A DNA stretch of 35,805 nucleotides, taken from positions 1-35,805 of the forward strand of contig JAEDCW010000014.1 in NCBI GenBank assembly GCA_016293975.1, written 5' to 3'. The notes beneath the pieces are model-generated. The model saw only the letters and a list, made by a program, of their open reading frames with translations. It had not been told where the DNA came from and searched no databases. Within the stretch, counting starts at the first letter, position 1; each line of letters opens with the position of its first letter. The stretch comes from Clostridia bacterium (GTDB taxonomy: Bacteria > Bacillota > Clostridia > Christensenellales > CAG-138). This document shows, one piece after another, positions 23,178-32,191 of the stretch. The position numbers and the translations under genes were made by a program.

Positions 23178-25115
23178 ATGCTTTTATTGACTGTTAAAGA
23201 TTTAAAGAAGACTTTCGTTGAACGCACGCTCTTCGAGAACGTGTCTTTTGATGTAGATTCAAACTCCCGCATAGGACTTATAGGACCAAATGGCAGTGGT
23301 AAGACAACACTGTTCAAGATTATTATGGGTGAAGAGTCATATGACAGTGGCTTGGTGAGCAAGAACGGGGGAGCTATAATAGGCGCAATGAGTCAGCATG
23401 TGGAGGACGAAGATACTCCCATGATGGAATGCATGTTGCGAGTATTTTCAAGGCTGATAAACTTAGAAGCAGAGCTCGAAGAGATAAACTCACTTATAGA
23501 CTTAGGCAATGGTGACACCGAAAGGCTTGTAATCAGACAGCAGAGGATTACGGAGGAGTACGAGCGAAACGGAGGACTCACATACCGTAGCAGAGCAAGA
23601 GCGACAGCGCTCGGTCTCGGATTTGTCGAAGCTGATTTTGATAGGCATGTTTCCTCTTTTAGTGGAGGAGAAAAGAATAAGATTCAAATGGCGCGGATTC
23701 TGCTTTCCGATGCCAACTTGCTTTTATTGGATGAGCCTACAAACCATCTCGATATTCAAAGCGTAGAATGGCTTGAGAACTACCTGACTTTCTGTGATAA
23801 AGCGTTCATACTTATATCGCATGACAGATATTTCTTAGATAAGGTAACAAACCGTACAATTGAGCTTACGCCCAAAAAGGCTGTGTCATATACAGGAGGA
23901 TACTCGGTGTACATGGAGAAACGCAGCACAGAACGCGAAATCCAGTTGAGACACTATAAAAACACCTGCAAAGAGATTCGCAGAATACAGGGCATTGTAG
24001 AACAACAAAGAAGATGGGGGCAGGAGCGCAACTTTGTAACTGCAGAGGCAAAGCTTAATCAAATTGAGAGGCTTAAGAGTACTCTTGTAGAGCCCGAAAG
24101 AAATGCGGCTACAATCAGATTTGGGCTTACTGCCGGCCAAGTGAGCGGCAATGACGTATTGACATGCGAGGATGTGCACAAGAGTTTTGACGGTAATCTC
24201 GTAGTCAATAATGTTTCTTTTGAGGTTAAGAAGGGCGAACGCGTTTTTTTGATAGGCGCAAACGGCTGTGGCAAGACGACTTTACTAAAGATGATAGCAG
24301 GTATATTACCACCTGATTCCGGAATTCTTAGAATAGGTGCCAACGTAATGCCCGGATATTACGACCAGACATTATCGAATCTTTCACACAATAAAACTGT
24401 TCTGTCGGAAGCGTGGGATGATTATTACGCAGAACTTACTCATACACAGATACGCAACATACTCGCTTCTTTCCTGTTTAGAACCGAAGACGAGGTCAAG
24501 AAGCCTGTGTCATTGCTATCAGGAGGAGAAAAGGCAAGGCTACAGCTTCTTAAGCTTATGATGTCGAATGCAAACTTCCTCTTGCTTGACGAACCGACAA
24601 ACCACCTCGATATAGACTCAAGAAATGCGCTTGAATCGGCTTTGGATGATTACGAGGGTACGATGCTGATAGTCTCTCATGATAGATTTTTGATAAACAA
24701 TTTAGCAGATAAGATAATCTACATGAGTGACGAAGGCACTGACGTCTACTACGGGGGATATGACGACTTTATTGCGGAACGCGAAGCGAGAGAAGCTATG
24801 CGCGAACAATATGTCGAAGAATCTGATCCCACTGAGTCTGCTGCAAAGCTGGAATATAAGACGAAAAAGCAGAGACAGAGTGCGATTAACCGTAAGCGTG
24901 GGGAAGTATCAAGGCTTGAAAAAGAGTATGAACAAATTGAAGCTAGAATTGAAGAGCTCACTCACAAGCTAACACTGCCCGAAATATGTACGGATTATGT
25001 TAAGAGCTCGGAGCTTTCCGAAGAACTTGAAAGCATCCGCGAACGGTCGAATGGAGTTCTCGCTGAATGGGACGAAGCGCAGAGTGAGTTGGCTAAGCTT
25101 ATTGACGACGAATAA
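23178..25115 (+). CDS. ABC-F family ATPase (YdiF/Uup-like)
   Basis: 645 residues from the ATG at 23178, preceded by AGGTGA; an in-frame ATG at 23118 lies upstream of the promoter. Two ABC cassettes sit in one chain without membrane helices, the mark of ABC-F proteins that bind the ribosomal E site. Cassette 1 has GPNGSGKTT, SGGEKNKIQMAR and LLLLDEPTNHLDIQS. Cassette 2 has GANGCGKTT, LSGGEKARLQLL and LLLDEPTNHLDIDS. The roughly 80-residue arm-linker between them and a long C-terminal coiled coil (about residues 560-645) match the YdiF/Uup subgroup rather than EttA, which lacks the coil. This points to relief of translational stalling. An antibiotic-protection role cannot be judged from sequence. 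It ends in a bidirectional terminator. Confidence 0.9.
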   Translation: MLLLTVKDLKKTFVERTLFENVSFDVDSNSRIGLIGPNGSGKTTLFKIIMGEESYDSGLVSKNGGAIIGAMSQHVEDEDTPMMECMLRVFSRLINLEAELEEINSLIDLGNGDTERLVIRQQRITEEYERNGGLTYRSRARATALGLGFVEADFDRHVSSFSGGEKNKIQMARILLSDANLLLLDEPTNHLDIQSVEWLENYLTFCDKAFILISHDRYFLDKVTNRTIELTPKKAVSYTGGYSVYMEKRSTEREIQLRHYKNTCKEIRRIQGIVEQQRRWGQERNFVTAEAKLNQIERLKSTLVEPERNAATIRFGLTAGQVSGNDVLTCEDVHKSFDGNLVVNNVSFEVKKGERVFLIGANGCGKTTLLKMIAGILPPDSGILRIGANVMPGYYDQTLSNLSHNKTVLSEAWDDYYAELTHTQIRNILASFLFRTEDEVKKPVSLLSGGEKARLQLLKLMMSNANFLLLDEPTNHLDIDSRNALESALDDYEGTMLIVSHDRFLINNLADKIIYMSDEGTDVYYGGYDDFIAEREAREAMREQYVEESDPTESAAKLEYKTKKQRQSAINRKRGEVSRLEKEYEQIEARIEELTHKLTLPEICTDYVKSSELSEELESIRERSNGVLAEWDEAQSELAKLIDDE

Positions 25116-25130
25116 CAAAGCAATAACAGA

Positions 25131-25162
25131 AAAAAGGATGCATATCGTTGCACCCCTTTTCT
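25131..25162. terminator. Bidirectional terminator between the ABC-F and DUF1002 genes
   Basis: AAAAAGGATGCA (25131-25142) and TGCACCCCTTTT (25149-25160) pair with a small internal loop, giving an A-tract on one side and a T-tract on the other. It can end both convergent transcripts. Confidence 0.7.
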
Positions 25163-25179
25163 TTATGGTCAATTATTCC

Positions 25180-26052
25180 TTATTTACCGCCAAACAGATT
25201 CTTGAAGAAATCACCTATCTTAGTGAAGAACTCAAGTACGCTGTTCCATATCTTTGCAAATGTCGATGAAGCATTCTGTATCTTATCAATGGTATCGAGC
25301 CAGCCCAGCAAACGATCTTGCAGCTTATCTACATCGAGATTCTGAAGTGTTCTGCAGAGGTCAAGAAGCTGAAGCTTCTGGTCGTCCGTAAGCGGTATGT
25401 TCAAGCGTGTGGCTATTGCATCTATCTCGGCGAGGACCTGTTCATCGGTCATATCCTTGATATTGCCGAGTATCTTCTTCAACTCGTTAATCAAGCGAGT
25501 TGCGTCCTCGCTTCCGATGAAATCTGCGAGCTCTGCGGTCGTAATGAGCTCTTTAGTTCCGGCTTCCTTTGATTCATCGGCGATTTCTTCACCGGTGATG
25601 TCCTCATAGGCCTTATATATCCCGCACAGGGCAGCAGTACCAGAAAGAGGATAAGGCGCACTTATCTGAACATTAGCATCCGTAATACCTGCGGTAATAA
25701 GCGCATTTGTATACATATCAACGGTGCACCAGTTGATGTTTTTGGTGGTTATGTTGAGACCTGCGCCTTCTTCAAGCAGCTCGATATATACGCATGAACG
25801 GGAAACATAGCCAATGCGCTCGTTCGGGAGCAATCCCTCAAGGGTTTTTCTTTCTTCGGCATTTGTCATGGAGAGTTCTATTACAGAGCCCTGCGAAAGG
25901 TTAAAGTCGCTATAGATTTGAGCGCGCTGATCTGAATTAAGATCCACTCCCATTACTACTCTGCTGTTGGTCTCCTCATCAGCATAAGAGATGCTTGTTA
26001 TGCTGAACAAGCACATAATTACAGCCAAAATGGCAGAAATAAACTTTTTCAT
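25180..26052 (-). CDS. Secreted DUF1002 protein (YpuA-like)
   Basis: 290 residues from the ATG at 26052, chosen because GGAGGT lies 3 bases before it; a longer frame from 26100 starts upstream of the promoter's transcript start. The signal peptide (MKKFISAILAVIMCLFSITS, cleavage near SYA-DEE) is followed by the DUF1002 fold: VVMGVDLNSDQRAQIYSDF, then NERIGYVSRSCVYIELLEEG, ITTKNINWCTVDMYTNALIT, and ISAPYPLSGTAALCGIYKAY. The rest is helical and ends in an amphipathic FFTKIGDFFKNLFGGK. DUF1002 proteins such as Bacillus YpuA are widespread in spore-forming Firmicutes, and their function is unknown. The gene stands alone, convergent to the ABC-F gene. Confidence 0.85.
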   Translation of the reverse strand: MKKFISAILAVIMCLFSITSISYADEETNSRVVMGVDLNSDQRAQIYSDFNLSQGSVIELSMTNAEERKTLEGLLPNERIGYVSRSCVYIELLEEGAGLNITTKNINWCTVDMYTNALITAGITDANVQISAPYPLSGTAALCGIYKAYEDITGEEIADESKEAGTKELITTAELADFIGSEDATRLINELKKILGNIKDMTDEQVLAEIDAIATRLNIPLTDDQKLQLLDLCRTLQNLDVDKLQDRLLGWLDTIDKIQNASSTFAKIWNSVLEFFTKIGDFFKNLFGGK

Positions 26053-26080
26053 GCTACCTCCGATAATTTTGGTTCTATGT

Positions 26081-26089
26081 ATTATAGCA
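26081..26089 (-). promoter_or_regulatory. Extended -10 promoter for the DUF1002 gene
   Basis: On the minus strand TGCTATAAT (26089 down to 26081) is an extended -10 element. No good -35 box is visible. The predicted start near 26074 leaves about 22 bases of leader holding the GGAGGT site. Confidence 0.6.
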
Positions 26090-26163
26090 CACTTCAACAT
26101 AGATTTTATTATGCAATTGTGAACAATGTGTTATGAGAGTATTGCTCATATATCGATAAACCA

Positions 26164-26192
26164 TTGAAAATGCAGGACGCAGCTTCTATAAT
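26164..26192 (+). promoter_or_regulatory. Sigma-A promoter for coaW
   Basis: TTGAAA (26164-26169), a 17-base spacer and a perfect TATAAT (26187-26192). The transcript start near 26199 leaves an untranslated leader of about 130 bases before coaW. Confidence 0.8.
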
Positions 26193-26330
26193 GATTAACA
26201 TACAAAGTACGCGCTATTTCGAGCCGGTATCTGCTTTGGAATTAACACCGTTGCGTAGGCACTTGTTTTCGCTTAGGTGTTTTGCAAAAAGATATTACTC
26301 GTATTGAAAATTATGATCGGAGAAATAAAC

Positions 26331-27164
26331 ATGGCACATGAAAATGTGATATTGGGAATTGACATAGGCTGCTCAACAACGAAAATTGCAGCTTACAGTG
26401 ACGTCGGAGCACTTATAGCTACTTTGCGGGTGGTCGCTTCCGATAGACTTACATCGCTCTACGGGGCAATTGGCAACCTCTTGAGTTCACACGATATCCC
26501 TCTTTCATCGGTAAAACAGATGGTATTGACAGGAGTAGGTGCGACATATATCGAAGGCGATATATATGGCATACCTACGACACGAGTAAGTGAGTTCGAT
26601 GCGATAGGTATCGGAGGACTCGCCTTGAGTGATAAAGAAAGTGCTCTCGTTGTAAGCATGGGCACAGGTACGGCATTTGTGCGCGCCACAAAGGACAGAA
26701 TTGAGCATATAGGCGGTAGCGGAGTGGGCGGCGGTACGCTGTTAGGGCTTGCATGGCATTTGTTCCATGAGACTGACTATGAGGACCTCGCTAAACTTGC
26801 CGACAGCGGGACACTTGAGAATATAGACCTCGTCGTATCGGATATTTGCAAGGATTGCGAGACACCATTGCCTTCCCATGTGACTGCATCGAATTTCGGA
26901 CGACTCGGTACAGATGCAACAAAAGAGGACCTGTCATTGGGCATAATTAATATGGTTTTTCAGACCATAGGAATGCTCTCTGCATTTGCTTTGAGGAATG
27001 ACGATATAAAAGATGTTGTGCTGATAGGTGCATTGGCATCTTTGCCTCACGGTAGGCAGATTCTGGATGCGATAGAAGAGATTTCAGACGTGCGCTTCTT
27101 TGTGCCCGACGAAGCCCCGTTTGGCACAGCAATTGGAGCAGCACTCCCTTATACAAAAGCGTAA
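26331..27164 (+). CDS. coaW: Type II pantothenate kinase
   Basis: 277 residues from the ATG at 26331, with GGAG 8 bases upstream; the longer open frame from 26277 lies in the leader. It phosphorylates pantothenate, the first committed step of coenzyme A synthesis. The ASKHA-fold phosphate-binding loop ILGIDIGCSTTKIAAYS, LTGVGATYIEGDIYG, the VSMGTGTAFVRA adenosine segment and GGSGVGGGTLLGLAWHL are characteristic of CoaW (PanK-II), not CoaA or CoaX. The C-terminal VVLIGALASLPHGRQ and APFGTAIGAA fit as well. Staphylococcal CoaW resists CoA feedback; whether this one does is unknown. It has its own promoter, a long leader with a hairpin, and a strong terminator. Confidence 0.92.
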   Translation: MAHENVILGIDIGCSTTKIAAYSDVGALIATLRVVASDRLTSLYGAIGNLLSSHDIPLSSVKQMVLTGVGATYIEGDIYGIPTTRVSEFDAIGIGGLALSDKESALVVSMGTGTAFVRATKDRIEHIGGSGVGGGTLLGLAWHLFHETDYEDLAKLADSGTLENIDLVVSDICKDCETPLPSHVTASNFGRLGTDATKEDLSLGIINMVFQTIGMLSAFALRNDDIKDVVLIGALASLPHGRQILDAIEEISDVRFFVPDEAPFGTAIGAALPYTKA

Positions 27165-27187
27165 TAATTCATTAACTTAATAAAGCG

Positions 27188-27217
27188 GCGCATACTAAGA
27201 CTAAAGTATGCGCTTTT
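27188..27217 (+). terminator. Intrinsic terminator after coaW
   Basis: A perfect 9-base stem GCGCATACT (27188-27196) / AGTATGCGC (27205-27213) is followed by TTTTACTTTC. Confidence 0.85.
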
Positions 27218-27265
27218 ACTTTCTTTGGCTAATAAAGCCGCTAAAACAATATACTGTTTGTTCGA

Positions 27266-27293
27266 TTTACACAGAACATTTATCTGCTACAAT
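27266..27293 (+). promoter_or_regulatory. Promoter for the uvrB-uvrA unit with an inverted repeat over the -35 box
   Basis: TTTACA (27266-27271), a 16-base spacer and TACAAT (27288-27293) with a TGC extension. The inverted repeat TGTTC (27259-27263) / GAACA (27274-27278) brackets the -35 box. A canonical Gram-positive LexA box (CGAAC-N4-GTTCG) is not seen. Confidence 0.68.
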
Positions 27294-27319
27294 ATCAATA
27301 AGAATATAGGGAGGTTATG

Positions 27320-29344
27320 ATGCCAAAGTTCAAAATACACTCCGACTATGCACCTACAGGCGACCAGCCGGAAGCGATAAAACGACTTACTGATGGAGTA
27401 TTAAGTGGTGAACACCTGCAGGTATTGCTCGGTGTAACCGGCTCAGGTAAAACATACACCATGGCCAATGTTATCGAAAGAACGCAGAGGCCAACTTTGG
27501 TGATTGCACACAACAAGACGCTTGCCGCGCAGCTTTGTGCAGAGCTCAGAGAGTTCTTTCCAGAGAATTGCGTTGAGTATTTTGTGTCGTATTACGATTA
27601 TTACCAGCCCGAGGCGTATATCGCGTCATCGGATACCTACATAGATAAAGTAGCTTCTATAAATGATGAGATAGACAGACTTAGGCATAGCGCAACATCG
27701 GCGCTTAATGAGCGCAGAGATGTAATAATTGTCGCATCTGTATCCTGCATCTATGCCTTGGGAAACCCCGCAGAATATGTGGGACAGAGCCTTTCTTTGC
27801 GTAAGGACATGGTAATTGACAGAAACCATGTCATTAGAAAGCTCATAGATATGCAATACCAGCGAAATGAGATTGAGTTTGCGCGTGGTATATTCAGAGT
27901 TAGAGGTGATATCATTGAGATATTCCCGGTCAACAGAAAGGAAAAAGCCCTTAGAATAATATTCTTTGGGGACGAGATAGAGCGCATTTGCGAGATCAGC
28001 CCCGTAAACGGACACATTGAAAGCGAATTGTCGCATGTGGTGTTGTTTCCCGCAACCCATTATTCTACCAATAAGGAGAATATGGATGAAGCAATCCACG
28101 AGATTGAGTCCGACCTTGAAAGGGAAGTCAATCAACTTAGGGAAAACGACAAGCTGGTTGAGGCACAGAGGCTTCAGCAAAGAACCATGTACGATATAGA
28201 TATGATGCGCGAGATTGGCTACTGTCAGGGCGTCGAGAATTATTCGAGATACTTTGACGGAAGGAAGCCCGGTCAGCCTCCGTTTACACTGCTCGATTAT
28301 TTTCCCAAGGATTATCTGATGTTTATAGACGAATCCCACGTTACGATACCACAGATTCGAGGTATGTACTTTGGCGATAAGTCGAGAAAAGACATACTTG
28401 TCGAATACGGCTTTAGACTTGAGGCGGCAAGGGATAACCGACCTCTGAAGTTTAATGAGTTTGAGGAGAGGGTAAACCAATTGATATGCGTAAGCGCTAC
28501 GCCTGCGGAATATGAACTGTCTCGTAGTGAGTCGGTTGCTGAGCAGATAATCAGACCTACAGGCTTGGTTGACCCAGTGGTAGCAGTAAAGCCCGTAGAG
28601 GGTCAGGTGGATGACCTCATAGGCGAGATCAGAGCCACATCCGCCAAGGGCTTCAGAGTGCTCGTAACGACGCTTACAAAGCGAATGGCAGAGATGTTGA
28701 CCGAGTATCTGGATGGCCTCGGTATCAGAGTCCGCTATATGCATTCTGAGATACAGACCATAGAGAGAATGGAGATCATACGCGACCTAAGGCTTGGCGA
28801 GTTTGACGTTCTCGTGGGAATCAACCTTCTAAGAGAAGGATTGGATCTTCCTGAGGTAGGGTTGGTAGCCATACTCGATGCAGATAAGGAAGGCTTTCTC
28901 AGGTCAACGACCTCTCTTATTCAGACGATCGGCCGAGCCGCAAGAAATGTCGAGGGTCGAGTCATAATGTACGCCGATAACATCACAGATTCTATGAGAC
29001 TTGCCATAGATGAGACCGAGCGCAGGCGTGCAATACAGATCAAATACAACACCGATAATAACATCACGCCGAAATCTATTGTCAAGAAGGTACACGATGT
29101 TATGAAGATTACGACCAAGACCGATTCCGGTGAGGGCGAGCTTTCTAAGGAACAGCGTGAACGCAGAATAGCTATACTTACAGAGGAGATGGCCGCGGCA
29201 GTGAGAGAATTGGAGTTTGAACATGCAGCAAAAATAAGAGACGAACTGTTTAGGCTGCAAGGCAAGGACACAAAGGGAACGTCCGCAGTAAAACCGGGAA
29301 CAGTCGGAAGTAAAAAAGCCGCAAGACAACGTAAAAGAAAGTAG
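27320..29344 (+). CDS. uvrB: Excinuclease ABC subunit B
   Basis: 674 residues from the ATG at 27320; an adjacent ATG at 27317 is only 2 bases from GGGAGG, while 27320 is 5 bases away. UvrB is the damage-verifying helicase-like subunit of nucleotide excision repair. Walker A is LLGVTGSGKTYTMAN. The beta-hairpin region is YYDYYQPEAYI, followed by DEIDRLRHSAT. DESHVTIPQIRGMY carries the DExx box, and later helicase motifs include GINLLREGLDLPEVGLVAILDADKEGF and IQTIGRAARN. The C-terminal UVR motif (MAAAVRELEFEHAAKIRDEL), which contacts UvrC, is complete. It lies 10 bases upstream of uvrA in one transcript; uvrC is not in the window. Confidence 0.98.
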   Translation: MPKFKIHSDYAPTGDQPEAIKRLTDGVLSGEHLQVLLGVTGSGKTYTMANVIERTQRPTLVIAHNKTLAAQLCAELREFFPENCVEYFVSYYDYYQPEAYIASSDTYIDKVASINDEIDRLRHSATSALNERRDVIIVASVSCIYALGNPAEYVGQSLSLRKDMVIDRNHVIRKLIDMQYQRNEIEFARGIFRVRGDIIEIFPVNRKEKALRIIFFGDEIERICEISPVNGHIESELSHVVLFPATHYSTNKENMDEAIHEIESDLEREVNQLRENDKLVEAQRLQQRTMYDIDMMREIGYCQGVENYSRYFDGRKPGQPPFTLLDYFPKDYLMFIDESHVTIPQIRGMYFGDKSRKDILVEYGFRLEAARDNRPLKFNEFEERVNQLICVSATPAEYELSRSESVAEQIIRPTGLVDPVVAVKPVEGQVDDLIGEIRATSAKGFRVLVTTLTKRMAEMLTEYLDGLGIRVRYMHSEIQTIERMEIIRDLRLGEFDVLVGINLLREGLDLPEVGLVAILDADKEGFLRSTTSLIQTIGRAARNVEGRVIMYADNITDSMRLAIDETERRRAIQIKYNTDNNITPKSIVKKVHDVMKITTKTDSGEGELSKEQRERRIAILTEEMAAAVRELEFEHAAKIRDELFRLQGKDTKGTSAVKPGTVGSKKAARQRKRK

Positions 29345-29354
29345 TAAGTAGAAT

Positions 29355-32189
29355 ATGTTAGAAGATATTGTAATAAAGGGCGCAAGAGAAAACAATCTGA
29401 AGGGAATAAACCTTGTTTTGCCGCGCAATAAATTGATAGTATTTACTGGACTTTCCGGTTCGGGGAAGTCATCTCTCGCATTTGAAACGATATATGCGGA
29501 AGGTCAGAGACGATATGTCGAGTCATTATCGTCTTATGCAAGACAGTTTTTAGGGCAAATGGAGAAGCCCGACGTAGAGAGTATAGACGGACTTTCACCG
29601 GCAATCGCAATAGACCAAAAGAGCACATCGAGTAATCCACGCTCAACCGTAGGTACAGTTACCGAAATCAATGATTATCTACGTCTGTTGTTCGCAAGAA
29701 TAGGTCTGCCTCATTGTACAAAGTGCGGCAAACCTATTTCGAAGCAAAACATAGACCAAGTCGTAGACAATGTGATGAACATGGAAGTCGGAACGAAGAT
29801 AATGGTTGTCGCACCTCTTGTGCGTGAACGCAAGGGAGAGTATACCAAACTCTTCGATAAGATTCGCAAAGAGGGCTTTATGAGAGTCAAAGTCGACCAT
29901 GAGATGTATGATATAGACAGCATACCGACTTTGACTAAGACAAAGAAACATACTATAGAGGTTATTGTAGACAGGCTTATTATAAAGGCTGAAAACAGAG
30001 GCAGGCTGTCGGAATCACTTGAAACGGCATTTGCAATGGGCGCGGGTCTCGCAAAGGTCGAGGTAGTCGGCGGTGAAGAACAGCTTTACTCCCAGAACTA
30101 CTCGTGTTCCGACTGCAATATAAACATTGAAGAACTGACACCACGAATGTTTTCATTTAACAACCCTTACGGTGCCTGTCCGCATTGTACAGGCCTGGGG
30201 TTTCTAAAGAGAATAGACCCGGACCTTATCGTGTCTAATACCTCGCTCTCATTGAACGAGAATGCAATAACGTGCAGTGGCTGGCAGAGCGGAAAAACCG
30301 ATAGCATTGCATATATGTATTACGTTTCCTTGTCTGAACAGTATGGGTTTTCTCTCGATACGCCTTGGAAAGAGTTAAGCGAGGAAGCAAAGCAAGTTAT
30401 ACTCTATGGTACGGGAGACACCAAGCTTCATGTCAAATATACGAGAGAATATGGCAGTGGAGAATTTGATGCCACGTTTGAAGGCATTGTAAATTCAATC
30501 GAGAGGCGATATAGAGCTACCACCTCTGACTATATGAAACGTGAATACGAGGAGTATATGTCCGAGGTAGAGTGTCCTGTCTGCCACGGGTTGAGACTCA
30601 AACCCGAAACGCTATCTGTCACCATTGCGGACAAGTCTATTGCCGATGTTTGCAACATGACTGTTCTCGAGGCTGAACAGTTTATATCTTCGCTCGTGCT
30701 TAATTCGTCTGAGGCTCTTATAGCTGAACCGATCGTTAAGGAAGTTAGAGCAAGACTCGGGTTCTTAGTGAACGTCGGCCTCGATTACCTGACATTATCC
30801 AGATCAGCTTCATCATTGTCCGGAGGCGAATCACAGCGCATTCGACTTGCTACACAGATTGGATCGGGTCTTGTAGGCGTAATATACATATTGGATGAAC
30901 CAAGCATAGGATTGCATCAGCGTGATAATTCAAGGCTACTTTCCACCCTTGAAGGAATGCGCGAATTGGGCAACACACTAATTGTCGTTGAGCATGATGA
31001 AGACACTATTCGCGCCGCCGACCATATCGTAGACATAGGACCCGTAGCCGGAGAACACGGGGGATATGTGGTCGCTCAGGGCACTTTACAGGATATAATC
31101 GACACGCCTGATTCGATTACAGGACAGTATCTGTCAGGCGCGAAAGAAATCAGCACACCTCAAGTTCGGCGTCCTATCGAGGACAGGTGGCTAAAGGTGT
31201 ACGGTGCCAGGGCGAATAATCTTAAGTCAATCGACGTATCGGTTCCTTTGGGTGTGTTTACTTGCGTAACGGGAGTATCTGGTTCCGGTAAATCGAGCCT
31301 TGTAAACGAAATCATTCGCAAGACTCTGCTTAGAGACCTAAACAGGGCAAAGGTAAGACCGGCAGACTGCGATTCAATAACCGGTATCGAGATGCTCGAC
31401 AAAGTAATTGATATCGATCAGTCGCCAATCGGAAGGACACCTCGCAGTAATCCTGCGACATATACCGGCCTGTTTGATTTAATAAGGGAACTTTACTCGA
31501 TGACGCCCGATGCACGAGCAAGAGGCTTTTTGACGAGCAGATTCAGCTTCAACGTAAAGGGTGGTCGCTGTGAATCCTGTAAGGGCGACGGCATAAAAAA
31601 GATAGAGATGCATTTCTTACCGGATGTTTACATTCCCTGTGAGGTGTGCAAAGGTAAGCGCTATAACAGGGAAACGCTTGAGGTAAAATACAAGGGCAAG
31701 TCCATAGCAGACGTGCTTGATATGCGAGTTGAGGAAGCGATTCAGTTCTTCGCTAATCAACCCCGCATACAGAAAAAACTTCAAACATTGCTCGATGTCG
31801 GTTTGGGATATATTAAGCTCGGGCAGTCCTCTACAACGCTTTCGGGAGGCGAGGCACAAAGAGTAAAGCTCGCAACGGAGCTTTCAAGACGGGATACAGG
31901 AAGAACATTCTATATTTTGGATGAACCTACGACGGGCTTGCACGTCGACGATGTCAATAGACTGCTTTCCATAATAAACAGGCTATGTGACAACGGCAGC
32001 ACCGTTCTTGTTATCGAACATAACCTCGATGTCATTAAGACTGCCGACTACGTAATTGACCTCGGACCCGAAGGCGGTAATAGGGGAGGTACCGTGATTG
32101 CAACGGGAACACCCGAGGAGATAGCTCAATGCAGTGAGAGTTATACAGGGCAATACCTTGTGAACGTGCTTAAAAAGGGTGGCAATTGA
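29355..32189 (+). CDS. uvrA: Excinuclease ABC subunit A
   Basis: 944 residues, normal length. UvrA dimers find DNA lesions and load UvrB. Two ABC ATPase modules are present, with Walker A loops FTGLSGSGKSSLAFE and VTGVSGSGKSSLVNE and signatures SLSGGESQRIRLAT and TLSGGEAQRVKLATE. Their Walker B segments are IYILDEPSIGLHQRD and FYILDEPTTGLHVDD. Zinc modules show CTKCGKP, CSDC with CPHCTGLG, and CESCKGDG with CEVCKGKRYN. Only a weak ribosome binding site precedes the ATG, so coupling to uvrB, 10 bases upstream, is likely. The gene ends 2 bases before the start chosen for the nitroreductase-like gene. Confidence 0.98.
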   Translation: MLEDIVIKGARENNLKGINLVLPRNKLIVFTGLSGSGKSSLAFETIYAEGQRRYVESLSSYARQFLGQMEKPDVESIDGLSPAIAIDQKSTSSNPRSTVGTVTEINDYLRLLFARIGLPHCTKCGKPISKQNIDQVVDNVMNMEVGTKIMVVAPLVRERKGEYTKLFDKIRKEGFMRVKVDHEMYDIDSIPTLTKTKKHTIEVIVDRLIIKAENRGRLSESLETAFAMGAGLAKVEVVGGEEQLYSQNYSCSDCNINIEELTPRMFSFNNPYGACPHCTGLGFLKRIDPDLIVSNTSLSLNENAITCSGWQSGKTDSIAYMYYVSLSEQYGFSLDTPWKELSEEAKQVILYGTGDTKLHVKYTREYGSGEFDATFEGIVNSIERRYRATTSDYMKREYEEYMSEVECPVCHGLRLKPETLSVTIADKSIADVCNMTVLEAEQFISSLVLNSSEALIAEPIVKEVRARLGFLVNVGLDYLTLSRSASSLSGGESQRIRLATQIGSGLVGVIYILDEPSIGLHQRDNSRLLSTLEGMRELGNTLIVVEHDEDTIRAADHIVDIGPVAGEHGGYVVAQGTLQDIIDTPDSITGQYLSGAKEISTPQVRRPIEDRWLKVYGARANNLKSIDVSVPLGVFTCVTGVSGSGKSSLVNEIIRKTLLRDLNRAKVRPADCDSITGIEMLDKVIDIDQSPIGRTPRSNPATYTGLFDLIRELYSMTPDARARGFLTSRFSFNVKGGRCESCKGDGIKKIEMHFLPDVYIPCEVCKGKRYNRETLEVKYKGKSIADVLDMRVEEAIQFFANQPRIQKKLQTLLDVGLGYIKLGQSSTTLSGGEAQRVKLATELSRRDTGRTFYILDEPTTGLHVDDVNRLLSIINRLCDNGSTVLVIEHNLDVIKTADYVIDLGPEGGNRGGTVIATGTPEEIAQCSESYTGQYLVNVLKKGGN

Positions 32190-32191
32190 TT

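Noticed and set aside
27626..28744. 372-codon open frame on the minus strand
   Set aside because: It is fully antisense to uvrB, whose protein is strongly conserved. The antisense translation has no recognisable domain and no ribosome binding site was found for it.
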